A stretch of 64,000 nucleotides of DNA from Megalobrama amblycephala (GCF_018812025.1 NC_063049.1:39037845-39101844); one strand, 5' to 3'; counted from the first letter of the stretch, positions 1 through 12,599 are shown. Made by a program: numbers and translations. Notes: generated by a model from the sequence alone, not told the origin.

Positions 1-904
1 TTAATGTTTTTAAAAGAAGTTTCGTCTGCTCACCAAGGCTACATTTATTTAATTAAAAATACAGTAAAAAACAGTAATATTGTGAAATATTATTACAATT
101 TAAAATAACTGTTTTCTATTTGAATATATTTCACAAAGTAATTTATTCCTGTGATGCAAAGCTGAATTTTCAGCATCATTACTCCAGTCTTCAGTGTCAC
201 ATGATCCTTCAGAAATCATTCTAATATGCTGATCTGCTGCTCAAGAAACATTTAATGTGTACAATTGTACAAAATATTTGTGAACAATATTTTTTTTCAG
301 GATTATTTGATGAATAGAAAGTTCAAAAGAACAGTGTTTATCTGAAATCTAATCTTTTGTAACATTATAAATGTCTTTACTGCCACTTTTGATTGATTTA
401 ATGCATCCTTGCTGAATAAAAGTATTCATTTCTTTAATTTCTTTTCAAAAAAATAAAAATAAAAATTCTTACTGACCCCAAACTTTTGAACGGTAGTGTA
501 TAATGCTACAGAAGCTTTGTATTTCAGATAAATGCTGTTCTTTTGAACTTTCTATTCATCAAGGAATCCTGAAAAAAAAAAGTACACAACTGTTTTCAAC
601 ATTGAAAATAATCATAAATGTTTATTGAGCAGCAAATCAGCATATAAGAATGATTTCTGAAGGATCATGTGACACTGAAGACTGGAGTAACGATGCTGAA
701 AATTCAGCTTTGCATCACAGGAATAAATTACTTTGTCAAATATATTTAAATAGTACACAGTTATTTTAAATTGTAATAATTTTTCACAATATTACTGTTT
801 TTTACTGTATTTGTAATTAAATAAATGTAGCCTTGGTGAGCAGACGAAACTTCTTTTAAAAACATAAAAAATCTTAGTGGTTCCAAACTTTTGGACTGTA
901 CTGT
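1..904. repeat. Two head-to-head copies of a palindromic cyprinid MITE
   Basis: Positions about 1-335 and 535-866 are inverted repeats of each other, for example CTCACCAAGGCTAC near 30 against GTAGCCTTGGTGAG near 825. The first copy ends at 471-500 in the typical terminus CCCAAACTTTTGAACGG followed by TAGTGTA; the second, reversed copy ends near 904. There is no coding capacity. The same family recurs at 13735-13835, 19470-19781, 24981-25592, 28676-28988 and 51930-52600. The left end may continue beyond the window. Superfamily not assigned. Confidence 0.8.
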
Positions 905-2097
905 ATATATATATAAAAAAAAAAAAAAATCCAATTACTTGAGAAGCAGCAATGCATTATATATCTATAATTCGCGTCTATTTTGTGGTAGTGCACTGGC
1001 AGATTTTTTTTCACTTATTTGATAATTCAAGTTAAAATATGAGTCAAAATTAAGAAAAAAATACACTTAAATGTTCAAGACACAATGTTTAAAAACATAC
1101 TTATGTAATGATCCTACTCAGACTATATCTTGTTTTATATATTTTAGATATTTCTACTGGATAACAAGTCAAAAATAAACAAATTAAAAACTCATTCTTG
1201 TCCCTAGATATGGCAAATTTATAGGACTTATTGTTAGTTTACTCCACCGATGTGATTGACATCAATCTCTGATTTGAGACCACACTGACATACTAACCAT
1301 CCCTCCCTCTTCTCTGTGCGTGATCTGGCCTCTCTGTCCTGAGATTACCATGTTGACCACTGTCATCTCTGACGTCAGGCAAGATAAAGAGAGAAGAGCG
1401 ATTGCGCACAAAACCATATAATAATCTGGGATGACGCTTTTATGTTGGTCTTTGTTTTTTTAATGCTGCATTATTTTGTTAGATTAATGTACCGAGGAGA
1501 GGTGGGGGGGGGCACAAATCCTCTAAATGCTTAAAACTGTGGTGGTTATGGAGGCATCAGAGGTAAACAAGAAAAATCCTTCTTGCATCATAAACTAGAT
1601 TCAATGCAGAAACAACATTAAAGTGGGATAAATGCAGAGATATTGAACACAAACACAATAAGGCAAAAGCCTGGACACACACTGAATCTGTTTCTCAATG
1701 GTTGAGTTCACCTGACAGTGAAAGAATCCAGCTAGTATATGTGTTTAAAAAGCAAGGATGCAAGTTACTTTAGAGAAAGTACAGAGCTGGAATCTAGACA
1801 AAGCATTTCATTTAATTGGTCATTAAATATTCTCCATATTTCCATTTTTGTTATTGCAATGACTTTACAATGTGGAAAACAGCAGGTGTGTCCAAACTTT
1901 TGTCTGTTAGTGATTCTTCTACATTTATCCTTTGGTCACTGTGCTAAAGTGGAGGTTTTATGGGACAATGTTGGACATTGTATCCTCTATATGTAGTAAA
2001 CACCATATAAAAGTCAAAAAGAGCAATGAGAATGATGTCCACACAACTTTATGCATTTAAAACTCTTTAAAGATATTCTTGTCTTTCTCACACACAT
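905..2097. other. AT-rich stretch without recognised gene
   Basis: A short AT run follows the MITE, then low-GC sequence. A slightly GC-richer piece at 1250-1420 contains a TGACGTCA-like motif (CTGACGTCAGG at 1370-1380) and could be regulatory. The 85-codon open frame at 1739-1996 has no features of a real protein. Nothing else is supported. Confidence 0.4.
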
Positions 2098-2101
2098 TTA
2101 A

Positions 2102-2423
2102 AGGGATAGTTCATCCAAATATGAAAATTTTGTCATCATTTACTCACGCGGTCTTCATTCTTTTGTTGCGCACCTCTGAAAGAATATCATGTCTGATTTT
2201 TCCATGTAATGAAAATGAATAAACCATGCGTCACACTGATTAGTTTTATGATGCTTTTATGGTGCTTTCTGTCATTTTTGAAACTTTATAGCTCCAGATC
2301 ATGATTCACTTTCATTGTATTGTATTTCATTGTATTCATTGCAATGTCAATATTGTGCTAAAGAAAGAACGATGACATGAAGGTGAGCAAATAACACAGA
2401 TTGGTTGTGGGTGAACTTTACCT
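2102..2423. mobile_element. TTAA-flanked MITE (AGGGWTAGTTCA type)
   Basis: TTAA occurs immediately outside both ends (2098-2101 and 2424-2427). The left end reads AGGGATAGTTCATCC and the right end, reversed, reads AGGTAAAGTTCACCC. The element is 322 bp and non-coding. A TTAA target duplication is typical of piggyBac-type transposition, so it is probably a non-autonomous derivative. Related termini are seen near 7911, 23941, 32955, 41080 and 46444. Confidence 0.65.
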
Positions 2424-2427
2424 TTAA

Positions 2428-4098
2428 AGACAAGTTTAATGACAAAAGTGTGAGTAAGAGATTTGTATCTATGAAGCAAAATGCATAGGGAGACGACTCT
2501 CAGGATTCACAGCTACGGTGAGCGAGATGGTTAGCGAGACGGTAAGCGCTTGCAGCGGTCAGCTGGCTGTTCTCCTCCTCATGTGGTCCAGGCATTATCA
2601 CGTTTAATTGGATGTGCGGCTTGGGATGCTAACAAGAAAGAGCACTCTCTAAGCAAGCTTGTTTATAAATATAAATATAAAATTATGTGAATTAAGCCTG
2701 TGCAAGGTTGCTGCATGCATCACAATGTGTATTAAATTAACTGCTGAATGGGTACTTTCTTATTAAGCCAGAACCAAATTCTGTTTATGTCGAATAAAAC
2801 TTCTCCTGAGCAAGTTTAATCCCATGGACCTGTTGCTATGACGACAACTGTGAGATGATTGATGGACCAATCCAAAACTGTGTCAAATCGTCAACAATTA
2901 CACCTCGCTAACTGAATAATCCTCATATGAAGAACAAGGCACTGGCAAAAAAGCAATTGTTTTGCTTACGTCAGTAAAGTTGTTTGTTTGTTTTGAGGAT
3001 AACGATGGCCATGGATTAATATTCCATAATCCAGTAAGAGATGGATGAGCCAGTCAGAGGGTTGAGAGCACACAGAGATGCTGTGTCCAGACCCTGAAAT
3101 GACCTCATCACAGCACATTATACGTAGGCACAGTAGAGCAAAGCCAGGCCACCGACGTCAGTGCTTCTGATTGGGGTTATGTTACTGCTCACTAGGCCAC
3201 GACCTCATAGGCCCTAACCGTGCCATCACTCATTCAAAAGCTCTGCCCGGTTTCGATCACACAACGACCAGCCGTGCAGAATGAGCCCTGATTTTGAATG
3301 AGTTGACTCATGAGTAAGGATGGGAATAAGGTTCTACTTGTGTTAAAAACACTGATTTTCATGATATTCTGCTCTCCAATGATTCTGGATCGATTCTGAG
3401 CTTAGTTTTTAACTGCAAATGCAAGATGACTCTGCGTGTGCTTTAGAAACACCCGTATTCTGATTCCTCACACACACACACATCACTTGAACCTTTGATA
3501 AAATAATCTTTCATAAAGTTTGGTATGGTTGAAGCGAATTACAATGACATTCGTGGGCTTCACTGCACAGGATGCTCTGTGATAAACGTGTGCTTTGCTT
3601 GATGTTACGCTTTGCAGTGTGCAGTCTTGCTTGACGGTATTTTCCTTACAAATGCTCTATGAAAGCATCATTAATGTCATTTGGAATGCAGTGGGCTAAT
3701 ATATTAAAAATATGTAACTCACTGACAGAAGGCTGTTTTCAATTTCAAATGCACACATGCACTTTGTGAAGAACGTTCGTGCATACGGCTGTGTTCAACT
3801 CCATGTAAGTGGTTAAATGTACTTGCATCTTAAAATGCTTTTATGACGCAAAATTAATTTAAACACAGTCAGTTATGTCTTAAGGGATTAAACAGACAGG
3901 ACCCACATCTTATATTTCAAAAGAGTTTAGTCAGTCATCAAGCTTGTGGCCAAAGACACAAATATGTACCCTTAATTTCACCAAGCAGATTGCTCACTAA
4001 AAACCCCCATAGTCATCATGTTTTCAGGCCATTTCAAGTTTGATTTTGACGTGATATAAAGCGGTGATATGTAAGTGGCTAAATAGTTTACTTACTTC
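2428..4098. other. Repeat-poor region with candidate conserved noncoding DNA
   Basis: No convincing ORF. The part 2820-3330 is GC-richer than its surroundings and carries homeodomain/bicoid-like words such as GGATTAATATTCCATAATCC near 3013. It looks like constrained noncoding DNA, but only a cross-species alignment would tell. A short CA run lies at 3472-3483. Confidence 0.3.
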
Positions 4099-4102
4099 TT
4101 AA

Positions 4103-5105
4103 CCCTCTGGAGTCTGAGGCTGATTTGGGGCCCTGGAGAAGTTTTGACATGCCCTGACATTTGTGCTTTTTTCAGTTGTTCATAAACATATTAATGAAAA
4201 AAGTGTCATTACACTGTATTCAGCACAAACTAGGCTACCATAATATGTGAGAAACATGTATGTACATGTTAGTATTTTTGAAGGAATAACGTTTATGCGT
4301 GGTTATTGAAAAAACAAAAAACTTAAGTCACTGGAATAAGGCCAAAAGTATAATATTCTATATGTGTTCACAAGACTGGGTATTAGAGATTGTAGACTAG
4401 AGTTTTTGCTTCAAAATGATGTAAAAATTATCCTGCCTACTCGTTTATATAAAACAATAGAGAGATTTAAATAAGACACTTTTTTGTCAAGAAACACAGT
4501 ATGCGTGGAGGCGTGAATCATCATGAATAATGGGTGATTTACACCTGAGAAGACAAAAGAATCGCATAATGAGTTGTAATGACTTGCATAAGGAGTTCTT
4601 TCAGTCAGGTAGGCTGTGAAAAAACCCTCTGTGATCATGTCTCAAGCTCATCGTGGTGTATATCAAACATACAGAAAAAACAGCAATACTGTTAAATATT
4701 ATTACAATTTAAAATAATGGTATTCGACTTGACTTGTTTTCGATGTTTTCGATTTGACTTACACGATTTAAAACCTGACATTTCAACGTTTCTTTAGACA
4801 TAAGTCTCATTTTGTGTCATTAGTATTCACTAAGTTACAGTTAATTTTCTGAGAATTATCAGATTGGACTTCGTTCAGAGGGAGACGACACATCACGCAT
4901 CATGTTAGTTTTCTTTATTTTGCAAAAAGCACACCATTTTGTTTTTACTCAGTGTACACAAATAAAAGAAGATATTCAACAGATTAAAATGGAGTATAAC
5001 TCTTAATTGTATGTGCAACATTGACGGAGAATTTTGAGTCTCTTTCACACTGGTAAGAAAAAAACCCGAGGTGGTATCGCCGGCGATACCTCAGACTCCA
5101 GAGTG
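4103..5105. mobile_element. piggyBac-like non-autonomous element with TTAA duplication
   Basis: The element is 1003 bp, bounded by TTAA at 4099-4102 and 5106-5109. The termini are CCCTCTGGAGTCTGAGG (4103-4119) and, reversed from the right end (5089-5105), CACTCTGGAGTCTGAGG: 16 of 17 match. There is no transposase frame. A piece near 4665-4715 resembles the body of the palindromic MITE family, so the interior has been patched by another repeat. TTAA plus C-rich termini fits piggyBac-type elements. Confidence 0.8.
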
Positions 5106-5109
5106 TTAA

Positions 5110-5889
5110 TTAATCTTCCCATTAGTACGGTCTTCATTCAGGCCAATTTTAGAATAAACACAAAAACAAGAGGTGGGATTTATCGCACAAACCAATCATA
5201 TCCAATCATAACTGATCATATCCAATCATACCACAATAGAGACACTGCCTCCTCTCACATGATTTTCCTCCATTCATTCTTAATAACCCCCCCATCAAAC
5301 TCACCGCACGCTTTGTGGGGTCTGTTTAAAGTCAATGGGCTCAGGGGAGGCAAGCCGCCCGCTGTACCTTCGCTTGTGGGTGTCACTGTTGGGCAGTGTT
5401 ACTTTATAAAATGCAACAATGGCAAGTCCAATGGCTGGTCTTCACATAGGCCTACAACTACTCCGCATTCAAAGCTGAACTTTGCTCTTTGGCTCTCAAT
5501 GCCTCTGGTAGGATCATGGGATTAGCAGCTTTAGTCTTGTTAACGGTGATGCAGGGCCACATGCTGAGGCCCTAGACGCTCATCTCTCTGACTCCCTGTG
5601 GTGATCTCTTCAAATTTAGCACACCTTAGTATAAGCTGTAAGTGACACGATGGCACTGATCTTTGGCTCTTGGCCTAATGACTCACTGTTTACTTCAATC
5701 TTATATGAGTAAAGCTTACAGCCGTGCCTCCTCACCTCTTCCAGAGGGATTTGCGGAGCTCATTAAAGCTGGACCAAGACTTTATTTGCTTTCGCCTTGG
5801 CCTGCTGATGATCAAATACACACAGCTAGTAAACCAGCACAGAATACTGTTCCAAAACCAAATGGCCTAGATAGGAAGCTGACTTCTTA
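5110..5889. other. Unassigned sequence upstream of a LINE tail
   Basis: Contains a few imperfect direct repeats of AATCATATCCAATCATA around 5190-5230. The rest is repeat-poor. Open frames here have no recognisable domain; the frame 5034-5525 crosses the end of the piggyBac-like element and is not a gene. The part just upstream of 5890 may be older LINE sequence. Confidence 0.3.
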
Positions 5890-6405
5890 GGTTGCATCCA
5901 AAACGGAACTTGATTGGCATTGACTTGTTTGCATTGGCTCCCCATTGAGTATAGAATCCAGTTCAAGGTACTATTGTTTGTCTATAAGTCCCTGACTGGC
6001 TTGGCTCCATACTACTTATCGGATCTTCTCTCCTATCATCAGACCGATAGGCCTTTAAGGTCATCAAACACACTGCTGTTGTCAGTGCCCAAAACACGCT
6101 TAAATTTTAAGGAGGATCGTGCATTTTCGGTGGCAGCACCCCAGTTGTGGAATAACTTGCCTTTTAGCTTGAGATCGGCCACTTCAGTACAGGTTTTTAA
6201 ATCTTTACTTAAGAGATATCTTTTTAAAAAGGCTTATGGGCTGGAGTAACTGCTGTATACAGTTTTACATTTTACAATTTAGTGTTGTGTACTACTTGTG
6301 ATTTGTTTTATTTTATTGCTAATAGCATAATTCTATTTCTCTGTGCAACACTTTGGTCGGCTCTGACGTTATTAAATGTGCTATATAAATAAATTAAACT
6401 GAAAC
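5890..6405 (+). mobile_element. 3' end of an L2/CR1-type LINE
   Basis: A 5'-truncated LINE. It holds the end of the reverse-transcriptase ORF (5914-6249), then a 3' UTR ending in CTATATAAATAAATTAAAC (6371-6389) and a short AAAC/TGAAAC tail. This 3' end form (short A/T-rich tail after GCTATATAAATAAA) is typical of fish L2 elements. 5' truncation is the norm for LINE insertions. Confidence 0.75.
5914..6249 (+). pseudogene. LINE ORF2 C-terminal fragment
   Basis: About 110 codons of the conserved region after the reverse-transcriptase core of fish L2-like LINEs. Recognisable blocks are LHWLPIEYRIQFKVLLFVYK, then SLTGLAPYYLSDLL, then FSVAAPQLWNNLPFSLRSA and a terminal SLLKRYLFKKAYG. The frame is open to a natural stop at 6247-6249, so this part has not decayed. 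The catalytic reverse-transcriptase and endonuclease domains are absent, so it cannot mobilise itself. Family known; exact clade inferred. Confidence 0.75.
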
Positions 6406-6879
6406 TGGTTTAAAAAGCTTATCACAGACAGCATCTCTATTCACCACTGATTCCAACAGAATTTGCTATGTTAAAGACATGATACTGTAATTAGCATAAC
6501 ACTATCCAGCACACACAATTTTTTATCTTAGGAAGTGGTACTGTGACCATGTCCTTATTGTCCTCCCTCCATCCCCAGAGAAAATCCTGCCTTAATCAGA
6601 ACCAGACAGAACTTTCTGATTCCTATAACTGTCCAGATTTAATATTACTTGTGGTGGAGACTGTGGTAAAGTCTGGGTGTGGAACATTCCTGGACATTCC
6701 TGTTCCTAAGGGGCATAAATCACCAGAGAATGGCACAACAGCACAAGAGCCAAAATAAACAGTGTCAATAAACTGTTTAAATTTCATATTTGATTGAAAA
6801 CTCATTTTGGTTAGAGCCATGGCAAAGAAGATTGCACACATTCACTCATGACACATTTGTGATGCACATTCAAATGTGA

Positions 6880-7911
6880 GAGCCAGGATATTTATTTATT
6901 TTTTTTATTTATTTTTTTTTTCGAAAGAAGATAGTCATATACAGTTGATTGAAAAAGTATGGGAACCCCTTGCAGAATCTGTGAAAATGTGAATAATTTT
7001 AACAAAATAAGAGATCACACAAAAATGCATGATATTTTTTATTTAGTACTGTCCTGAGTTAGATATTTTACATAAAAGATTTTTACATATAGTCCACAAG
7101 ACAAAATAATAGCTGAATTTATTGAAATAACCCCGTTCAGAAGTTTGGGAACCATTACCTGGGATGATCTACGACTGTTTGTTTATTTTGTGATGGTTGT
7201 TCATGAGTCCCTTGCTTGTCCTGAACAGTTAAACTGAGCTTTGTTCAGAAAATTATTCTTCAGTTTTCAAGGATTTTTTGCATATTTGAACCCTTTCCAG
7301 CAGTGATTGTATGAATTTGAGATCCATTTTTTTTTACACTGAGGACAACTGAGGGACTCAAACACAACTATTAAAAAAAGGTTCAAACATTCACTGATGC
7401 TCCAGATGGCCGGGAGGTGAAAACTTTTGAGCAGGATGAAGATGTCCAAATTTTTCTTATTTTATTGAAGTATCATATTTTTTTATTTATTCCTGTCCTT
7501 TGGAAGCAACTGAAGCAAACTTCCAAACTTGCGTGTTTCTCATGAACTCACTGACTCATGAACAACCATCACAAAACAAAAAAAAAAACATTCATAGATC
7601 ATCCAGGTAACCACACACAGTATTAAGAACCAGTGGTTCCCAAACTTCTGAATGGGGTTATTTCAATAATTTTAGCTATTTAGCTTTTTTTTTTCTTGTG
7701 GACTTTTCTATGTTTTCTATGTAAACATATTTTATGTAAAATATCTTACACAGTCAGGACAGTACTAAATAAAAAATAACATGCATTTTGTATGATGTCT
7801 CTTATTTTGTTAAAATTATTCACATTTTCACAGATTCTGCAAGGGGTTCCCATACTTTTTCATGCAACTGTATACCACGGGAAAATTTTTGGGTGAACTA
7901 TCCCTTTAAGT
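6880..7911. repeat. Older TTAA-type repeat split by a mariner-like insertion
   Basis: The left piece ends GAAAGAAGATAGTCATA at 6940 and the right piece resumes TACCACGG...GGGTGAACTATCCCTTTAAG at 7871-7911. The same family at 40990-41080 reads GAAAGAAGATAGTCATATAC without interruption, so the join is seen directly. The left boundary near 6880 is unclear because of T-rich low-complexity DNA. Confidence 0.65.
6942..7870. mobile_element. Mariner/Tc1-type foldback element with long TIRs
   Basis: 929 bp flanked by TA at 6940-6941 and 7871-7872. The arms match over roughly 250-300 bp: left CAGTTGATTGAAAAAGTATG, right reversed CAGTTGCATGAAAAAGTATG, both continuing GGAACCCCTTGCAGAATC. The centre (about 7210-7555) is unpaired and has no transposase. 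TA duplication and CAGT ends are typical of Tc1/mariner; non-autonomous. Confidence 0.85.
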
Positions 7912-7923
7912 ACTTAAATCATA

Positions 7924-8077
<154 letters not shown>

Positions 8078-8136
8078 ATGTTTTAAGGACTATAAAAGAA
8101 ACCGAACGACATGGTAATCATCCAGTTTCAGTATTT

Positions 8137-8167
<31 letters not shown>

Positions 8168-9039
8168 TTTTGGATGCATTTCAAAATAAGAACTTTGTGG
8201 AGAGGCCTGCAAAGCTACAGAAACGGAGCTCCCTGGGTAAAGATAACAACAGTCATCCACCCGGGGGCCTCCCAGGGACAAAGAGGTCCAATGAAGCTGT
8301 CAGCTACAAATGAAAACTCGCTTAGAGGGGAGGAATGCGGGGGTGTTGTGCTGCCATACGGCTCACAGCTGTTCTCCGACACAGAGCCTGGCCGTGACGC
8401 CACGCGTGGAGAGAGATGGCCCAGGGGCCCTCAGGGGACGGAGGTGGATGATATTCTATATACATAGGCATTTGTAGCTATACACGGAAACAAAACTGTG
8501 TCCGCCCGCCCACATTTACTTACACCATTAAACACAAGACATGAACCACGCTGAACCAGACAGGAGATTCTCAAACGGTATACATGAAGAAAACATGTGG
8601 ATGCAACACCAATAACAAACCAAAGCCGTATGATGTAATCCTGAAGATTTCCTGGGACATTACAGGGAAATAAATTTTAGTTTGGGTGTCTTTAAATGCA
8701 TGTATTTTATCTTTATTGGACAGCTCCATAAACGCCCATTGTCAGGAACACAACCAGAGAAATAGAAAAAACACAATGTTTTCCTGGAACAAAAGCCATA
8801 ATACAATAATGATTAATCTGTGCATTGTTTTTGTTGTTGTTGTTTTGGTTTTTCAAATAAAAAACAAATCTGCAATATTTTATCAAAATTAAATAACCCG
8901 CTCCACTTCTGCGACAATCTCCCTCTTAGTTATTTTAACTCCTTACCTCGAAGCACATGTCTTACTTCTGGTAACTTTTCACAATCCAATCAATTATTGA
9001 GGGTTAAAATTAAATTAAGTCTGCAGTCATAGAATATCC
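8078..9039. other. Repeat-poor island with a minus-strand open frame
   Basis: After a TTA/TTTA run (8130-8170), 8170-8460 is markedly GC-rich. On the minus strand 8215-8403 is open for 62 codons with coding-like composition, but I see no clear splice acceptor and cannot name it. It may be an exon, a CpG-bearing regulatory element or chance. 8880-9040 is AT-rich and featureless. Confidence 0.25.
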
Positions 9040-9150
9040 TGTTTAATAAGCTTTTCAATTATTAGCCTAAATATCACAGCTACATTTAATTATGCTTCTA
9101 GCTGCCAATAAAAGCATAGTACTCTTCTCCTTTAAAACATTTTACCATAA
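9040..9150. repeat. Dispersed ~110-bp repeat, uninterrupted copy
   Basis: Contains AGCTGCCAATAAAAGCATAG and then CTCCTTTAAAACATTTTACC. A second copy at about 10255-10515 has the same order (AGCTGCCAATAAAAGTGTAG) but carries a hAT MITE insertion. Family not identified. Confidence 0.5.
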
Positions 9151-10269
9151 TTTTATCTATTATTCCATCACTATATTAAATCCATTCTAATTTAAATCCA
9201 GAATTCCACAGATTTCCCAGAAAATCAGTGCAGAAAATGCTGAAACAATCAGTAGATTCCATGATCACTGACCTAGAACAAATTTAAATATTCTAAATAT
9301 TCAGATATTCAAATAATAAAATATTTACAAATGAACATTACATCAGATTTTTCAAGTAAAAGACGCAAAAACTTGAAAACACACAAAAATCAACTACAGC
9401 AACATATAAAATACTTGAAAATGCCAGTGTTTTCTGTTGAAACTACAGTGCTACAGCAAAATAAATAATATTTTACTTGAGGTTTATGGTTACGAATGTG
9501 TGTTTTACATCTGAATTGAATATGAAACACATCTTTCCGGTTGTTCTTATGGGCTGCACACAAAAACAAACATATTTGCTGATTCACAAGCAAATGATTC
9601 TTTTGATGAATCATTCAAACTCAAGATTTACTGGTTTTAATCAGTCTGACAAATCTTCAAATTCACTGAATCAATCAGAACAGCTACTGAATCAACTGAA
9701 TTGTGCCTGCTTACTGTACTGCAAGTTATCATTATCATATCAAAATCTCTCAATGCAAATGCAAAGAATCAAAACACAAACTAACAAACAAACAAGCCAG
9801 CAGCTAAAATAAGTGTTATATGTGCAGTTTACTTACTACTGAATCTGCTGAGCTGAAACACTCTACAGTGTCAGAAAAGACGACGGCTGGTGTAGCAACC
9901 GCAGACCTGTAGCACTAATGAGGCTGTTCTTCCACTCCAGCCGTCCGTACTGCCGTTCTCTCTGCAGCAGGAAACAGCTCTATCAGCAGCATTGTCTGCC
10001 TCACCATTTCCCCTCCCTCTGTTTACTTATGCCTTCCTCGACATCCTCATCAGATCTTCTTTATAATGGTTAAACATTCAATGACATACATCAGTTTTGA
10101 AGGCACCTCCTAAGGAAACTGGTTTCAGGCAGACTTCCAAAGCACCATAACGTCATGTCTAATGAGCAGGCCCACACAAAATCTGCACGAATGCACCTGT
10201 AAAAACTCTACAGAATACTACAGAATTTCAAGTCCTGGACATCCATGCTTGTTGGTTCATCATTTATTA
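9151..10269. other. Mostly unassigned; weak minus-strand exon-like frame
   Basis: 9151-9830 is AT-rich with no support for genes. At 9863-9961 on the minus strand, a polypyrimidine tract and CTGCTGCAG acceptor-like site precede 32 codons (RERQYGRLEWKNSLISATGL and so on) ending in TAG. Composition is coding-like but the frame is short, so this is only a candidate terminal exon. Confidence 0.25.
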
Positions 10270-10277
10270 GTTTAAAT

Positions 10278-10423
10278 CAGGGGTGTCCAAACTCGGTCCT
10301 GGAGGGCCACTGTCCAACTTGCCTCAACACACCTGCCTGGAAGTTTCTAGTATGCCAAGTAAGAGCTTGATTAGCTGGTTCAGGTGTGTTTTATTGGAGT
10401 TGGAGCAGGATTGGACACCCCTG
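10278..10423. mobile_element. hAT MITE with 8-bp target duplication
   Basis: 146 bp. Ends CAGGGGTGTCCAAACTCGG (left) and, reversed, CAGGGGTGTCCAATCC (right). Flanks are GTTTAAAT (10270-10277) and GTCTAAAT (10424-10431), 7 of 8 identical, the expected 8-bp hAT duplication. It is palindromic through CAGGTGTGTT-type inner arms and sits inside the dispersed repeat also seen at 9040-9150. Confidence 0.85.
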
Positions 10424-10431
10424 GTCTAAAT

Positions 10432-11871
10432 AGTATGACTCAATTTTATTACACTTTCAGCTGCCAATAAAAGTGTAGTACTCCCAGCTCCTTTAAAACA
10501 CTTTTACCATATTTCATACGGTGGGTAGGGACGAGGTGTAGACCAATCGGACACCGTTTTACAGCTGGAGCGTGCTTGGATTGGATTAATCGCTCAGCTT
10601 GAAAGCTCTTGATTTACCGTGCACCATAGAATAGGAGCGCACAGCTAAAACAACAGCACTGGAAGATAAACCTCACTCATCAACCAGGATCTTATTACTT
10701 GTTCTATGTGATTATCTATTCTGTGATTATAAGTATGCTTATGCTTTGTGGCGTTTACACATGTTCAGTAAAACACTCACTTGTAGGTCACTTGTTTGGA
10801 GAGGTTTTTGGACTTTTGATAAAAGGTTACCATGGTTCGAAATGCCATAACTTTTGATTGCTTTGAGATATCAAACCAAAATTTGGCCCAGATGCAGTTG
10901 ACATGAGTTGAACAAGCCCAAACTTGATTTTATGACCTGTCATATATACCTTCTAACAGTCATAATGTCAGGCATGAATAATAAAATAAATCAATAAATT
11001 GCATCACTTTTTCTGGGGTTTTCTCAGCAGTGTTGTAACCTCCAAACATGATCAATATATATATATTTTCTTCAAAATCTGAAAGGTTTTCTGTCAAATG
11101 AGACCTTATTGTAAAGGTTTAAGCCATTACTTTTAAGTATGCCACTTGAAATTCACGTGATTTCAAGTGGCATACTAGTCCACTAGCATCTTAATAGACA
11201 TGTTGTTATACACATTTTGAATTCAGACATACTTTGTTGCCTTTCTATCCTCCAAAAGCAGCATTTTTCAGTGTATGGACACAGCCGGAGACTAGGCCAG
11301 AAACCTTCCAAGAGAAACCGATACACAAAACACTGGTTGCTGAGAGGGACAAGCCACAATCTGCATTGCCAGGTCTTTAATTGCAGGTCTTAGAATGATA
11401 AACACTAGCTGAAGGGACATTTGTGTTAGTGCACTTGAGAAGCTGAATGCAGCTTGAGTAATCACAGGTATATGCACTGCTGTATACAGTGCTATTTTAA
11501 TCCACTGATTGATGTGAGGTGGGGTAGCGCTCCTCTTCCTGGACCGGTACTAAGGAGCATGAAACAGATAAGAGCTGTGATTTTGAGTTCCTGTGGTCTT
11601 ATCTACAGCAAAAAAAATGAACACAAGGAGGACTGCACACTATCAGACTACAGACGAGTCTTTTCAGCCCCCGCAACAGAGCAGGAACACGCAGCACTTT
11701 CCCTCTTAAAGCATGGATGGAAGGGTCAGTTTTTGTCATCCGTGTCGGAAGAGGAACCCCTCTTTCGGACACTGTGACATGCCATGAAATCTAAGAAACA
11801 ATGCAAGTTAAATCCATGGCTCCATCCCAAAACCTAGTGAGCAACTCCCTACAAAGGCAGCATCCTAACTG
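10432..11871. other. Unassigned region with islands
   Basis: 10432-10515 is the remainder of the interrupted dispersed repeat. 10516-10680 is moderately GC-rich. 11150-11175 contains a small hairpin around TTTCAAGTGGCATAC and its inverse GTATGCCACTTGAAA. 11290-11470 and 11510-11780 look constrained, with TTTAATTGCA near 11377. The plus frame 11454-11777 is not clearly coding. Confidence 0.3.
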
Positions 11872-12020
11872 AAAATAAAATAAAATAAAATAAAATAAAA
11901 TAATAAAATAAAATAAAATAAAATAAAATAAAATAAAATAAAATAAAATAAAATAAAATAAAATAAAATAAAATAAAATAAAATAAAATAAAATAAAATA
12001 AAATAAAATAAAATAAAAAA
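11872..12020. repeat. (TAAAA)n pentanucleotide microsatellite
   Basis: About 29 units of TAAAA with one missing base near 11901. The minus-strand FILFYFILFYF-type frames across it are by-products of the pentanucleotide. Confidence 0.95.
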
Positions 12021-12598
12021 GCATCAATTCCAAAGACGAAATTCATATATTAAAAATAAAAATATTACTAATTATTAATTATTATTCTAATACTCAAATA
12101 ATTAAATATTGAAGAACAAAAATACTCAAATATTGAAATAATAACATATTAAAATCAGGTATTAAAATAATAATATAATCAAATACTAACATCAAATAAT
12201 CAAGCATTAAAATAATCAAAATCAAATAATAAAATAATCATATAATGAAATATTAAAAATAATTATCAAATAATTAAGAAATTTTACACAAATACTAAAA
12301 TAATAACATACTAAAAACAAAAAAAAAATACTAAAAACAAATATTAAAGTCTGGTATTAAAATAATAATATAATCAAATACTAAAATCAAATAAGTATTA
12401 AAATAATTAAATAAATCAAATTGTCAAATAATGAAATATAAAAAATAATCAAATAATGAAGAATTAAATTACTCAAATACTGAAATAGAAAAAAAAAAAG
12501 AAAAAAATAGAAAAAAAAAATCAAGTATTAAAATAATCAAAATTTAAATTAATTCTCAATTATTGAAATATTAAAATACTGAATGACAGAATAAACAC
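12021..12598. repeat. Degenerate AT-rich simple sequence
   Basis: Irregular repeats of AAATAATCAAATA- and ATTAAAATAAT-like words with almost no G or C for nearly 600 bp. Probably decayed simple-sequence expansion next to the pentanucleotide array. No gene. Confidence 0.7.
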
Positions 12599-12599
12599 A

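Noticed and set aside
5034..5525. 163-codon ORF
   Set aside because: Starts inside the piggyBac-like element and crosses its right end; no domain seen.
11791..12046. Minus-strand ORFs rich in FILFY
   Set aside because: Produced by the TAAAA pentanucleotide array.
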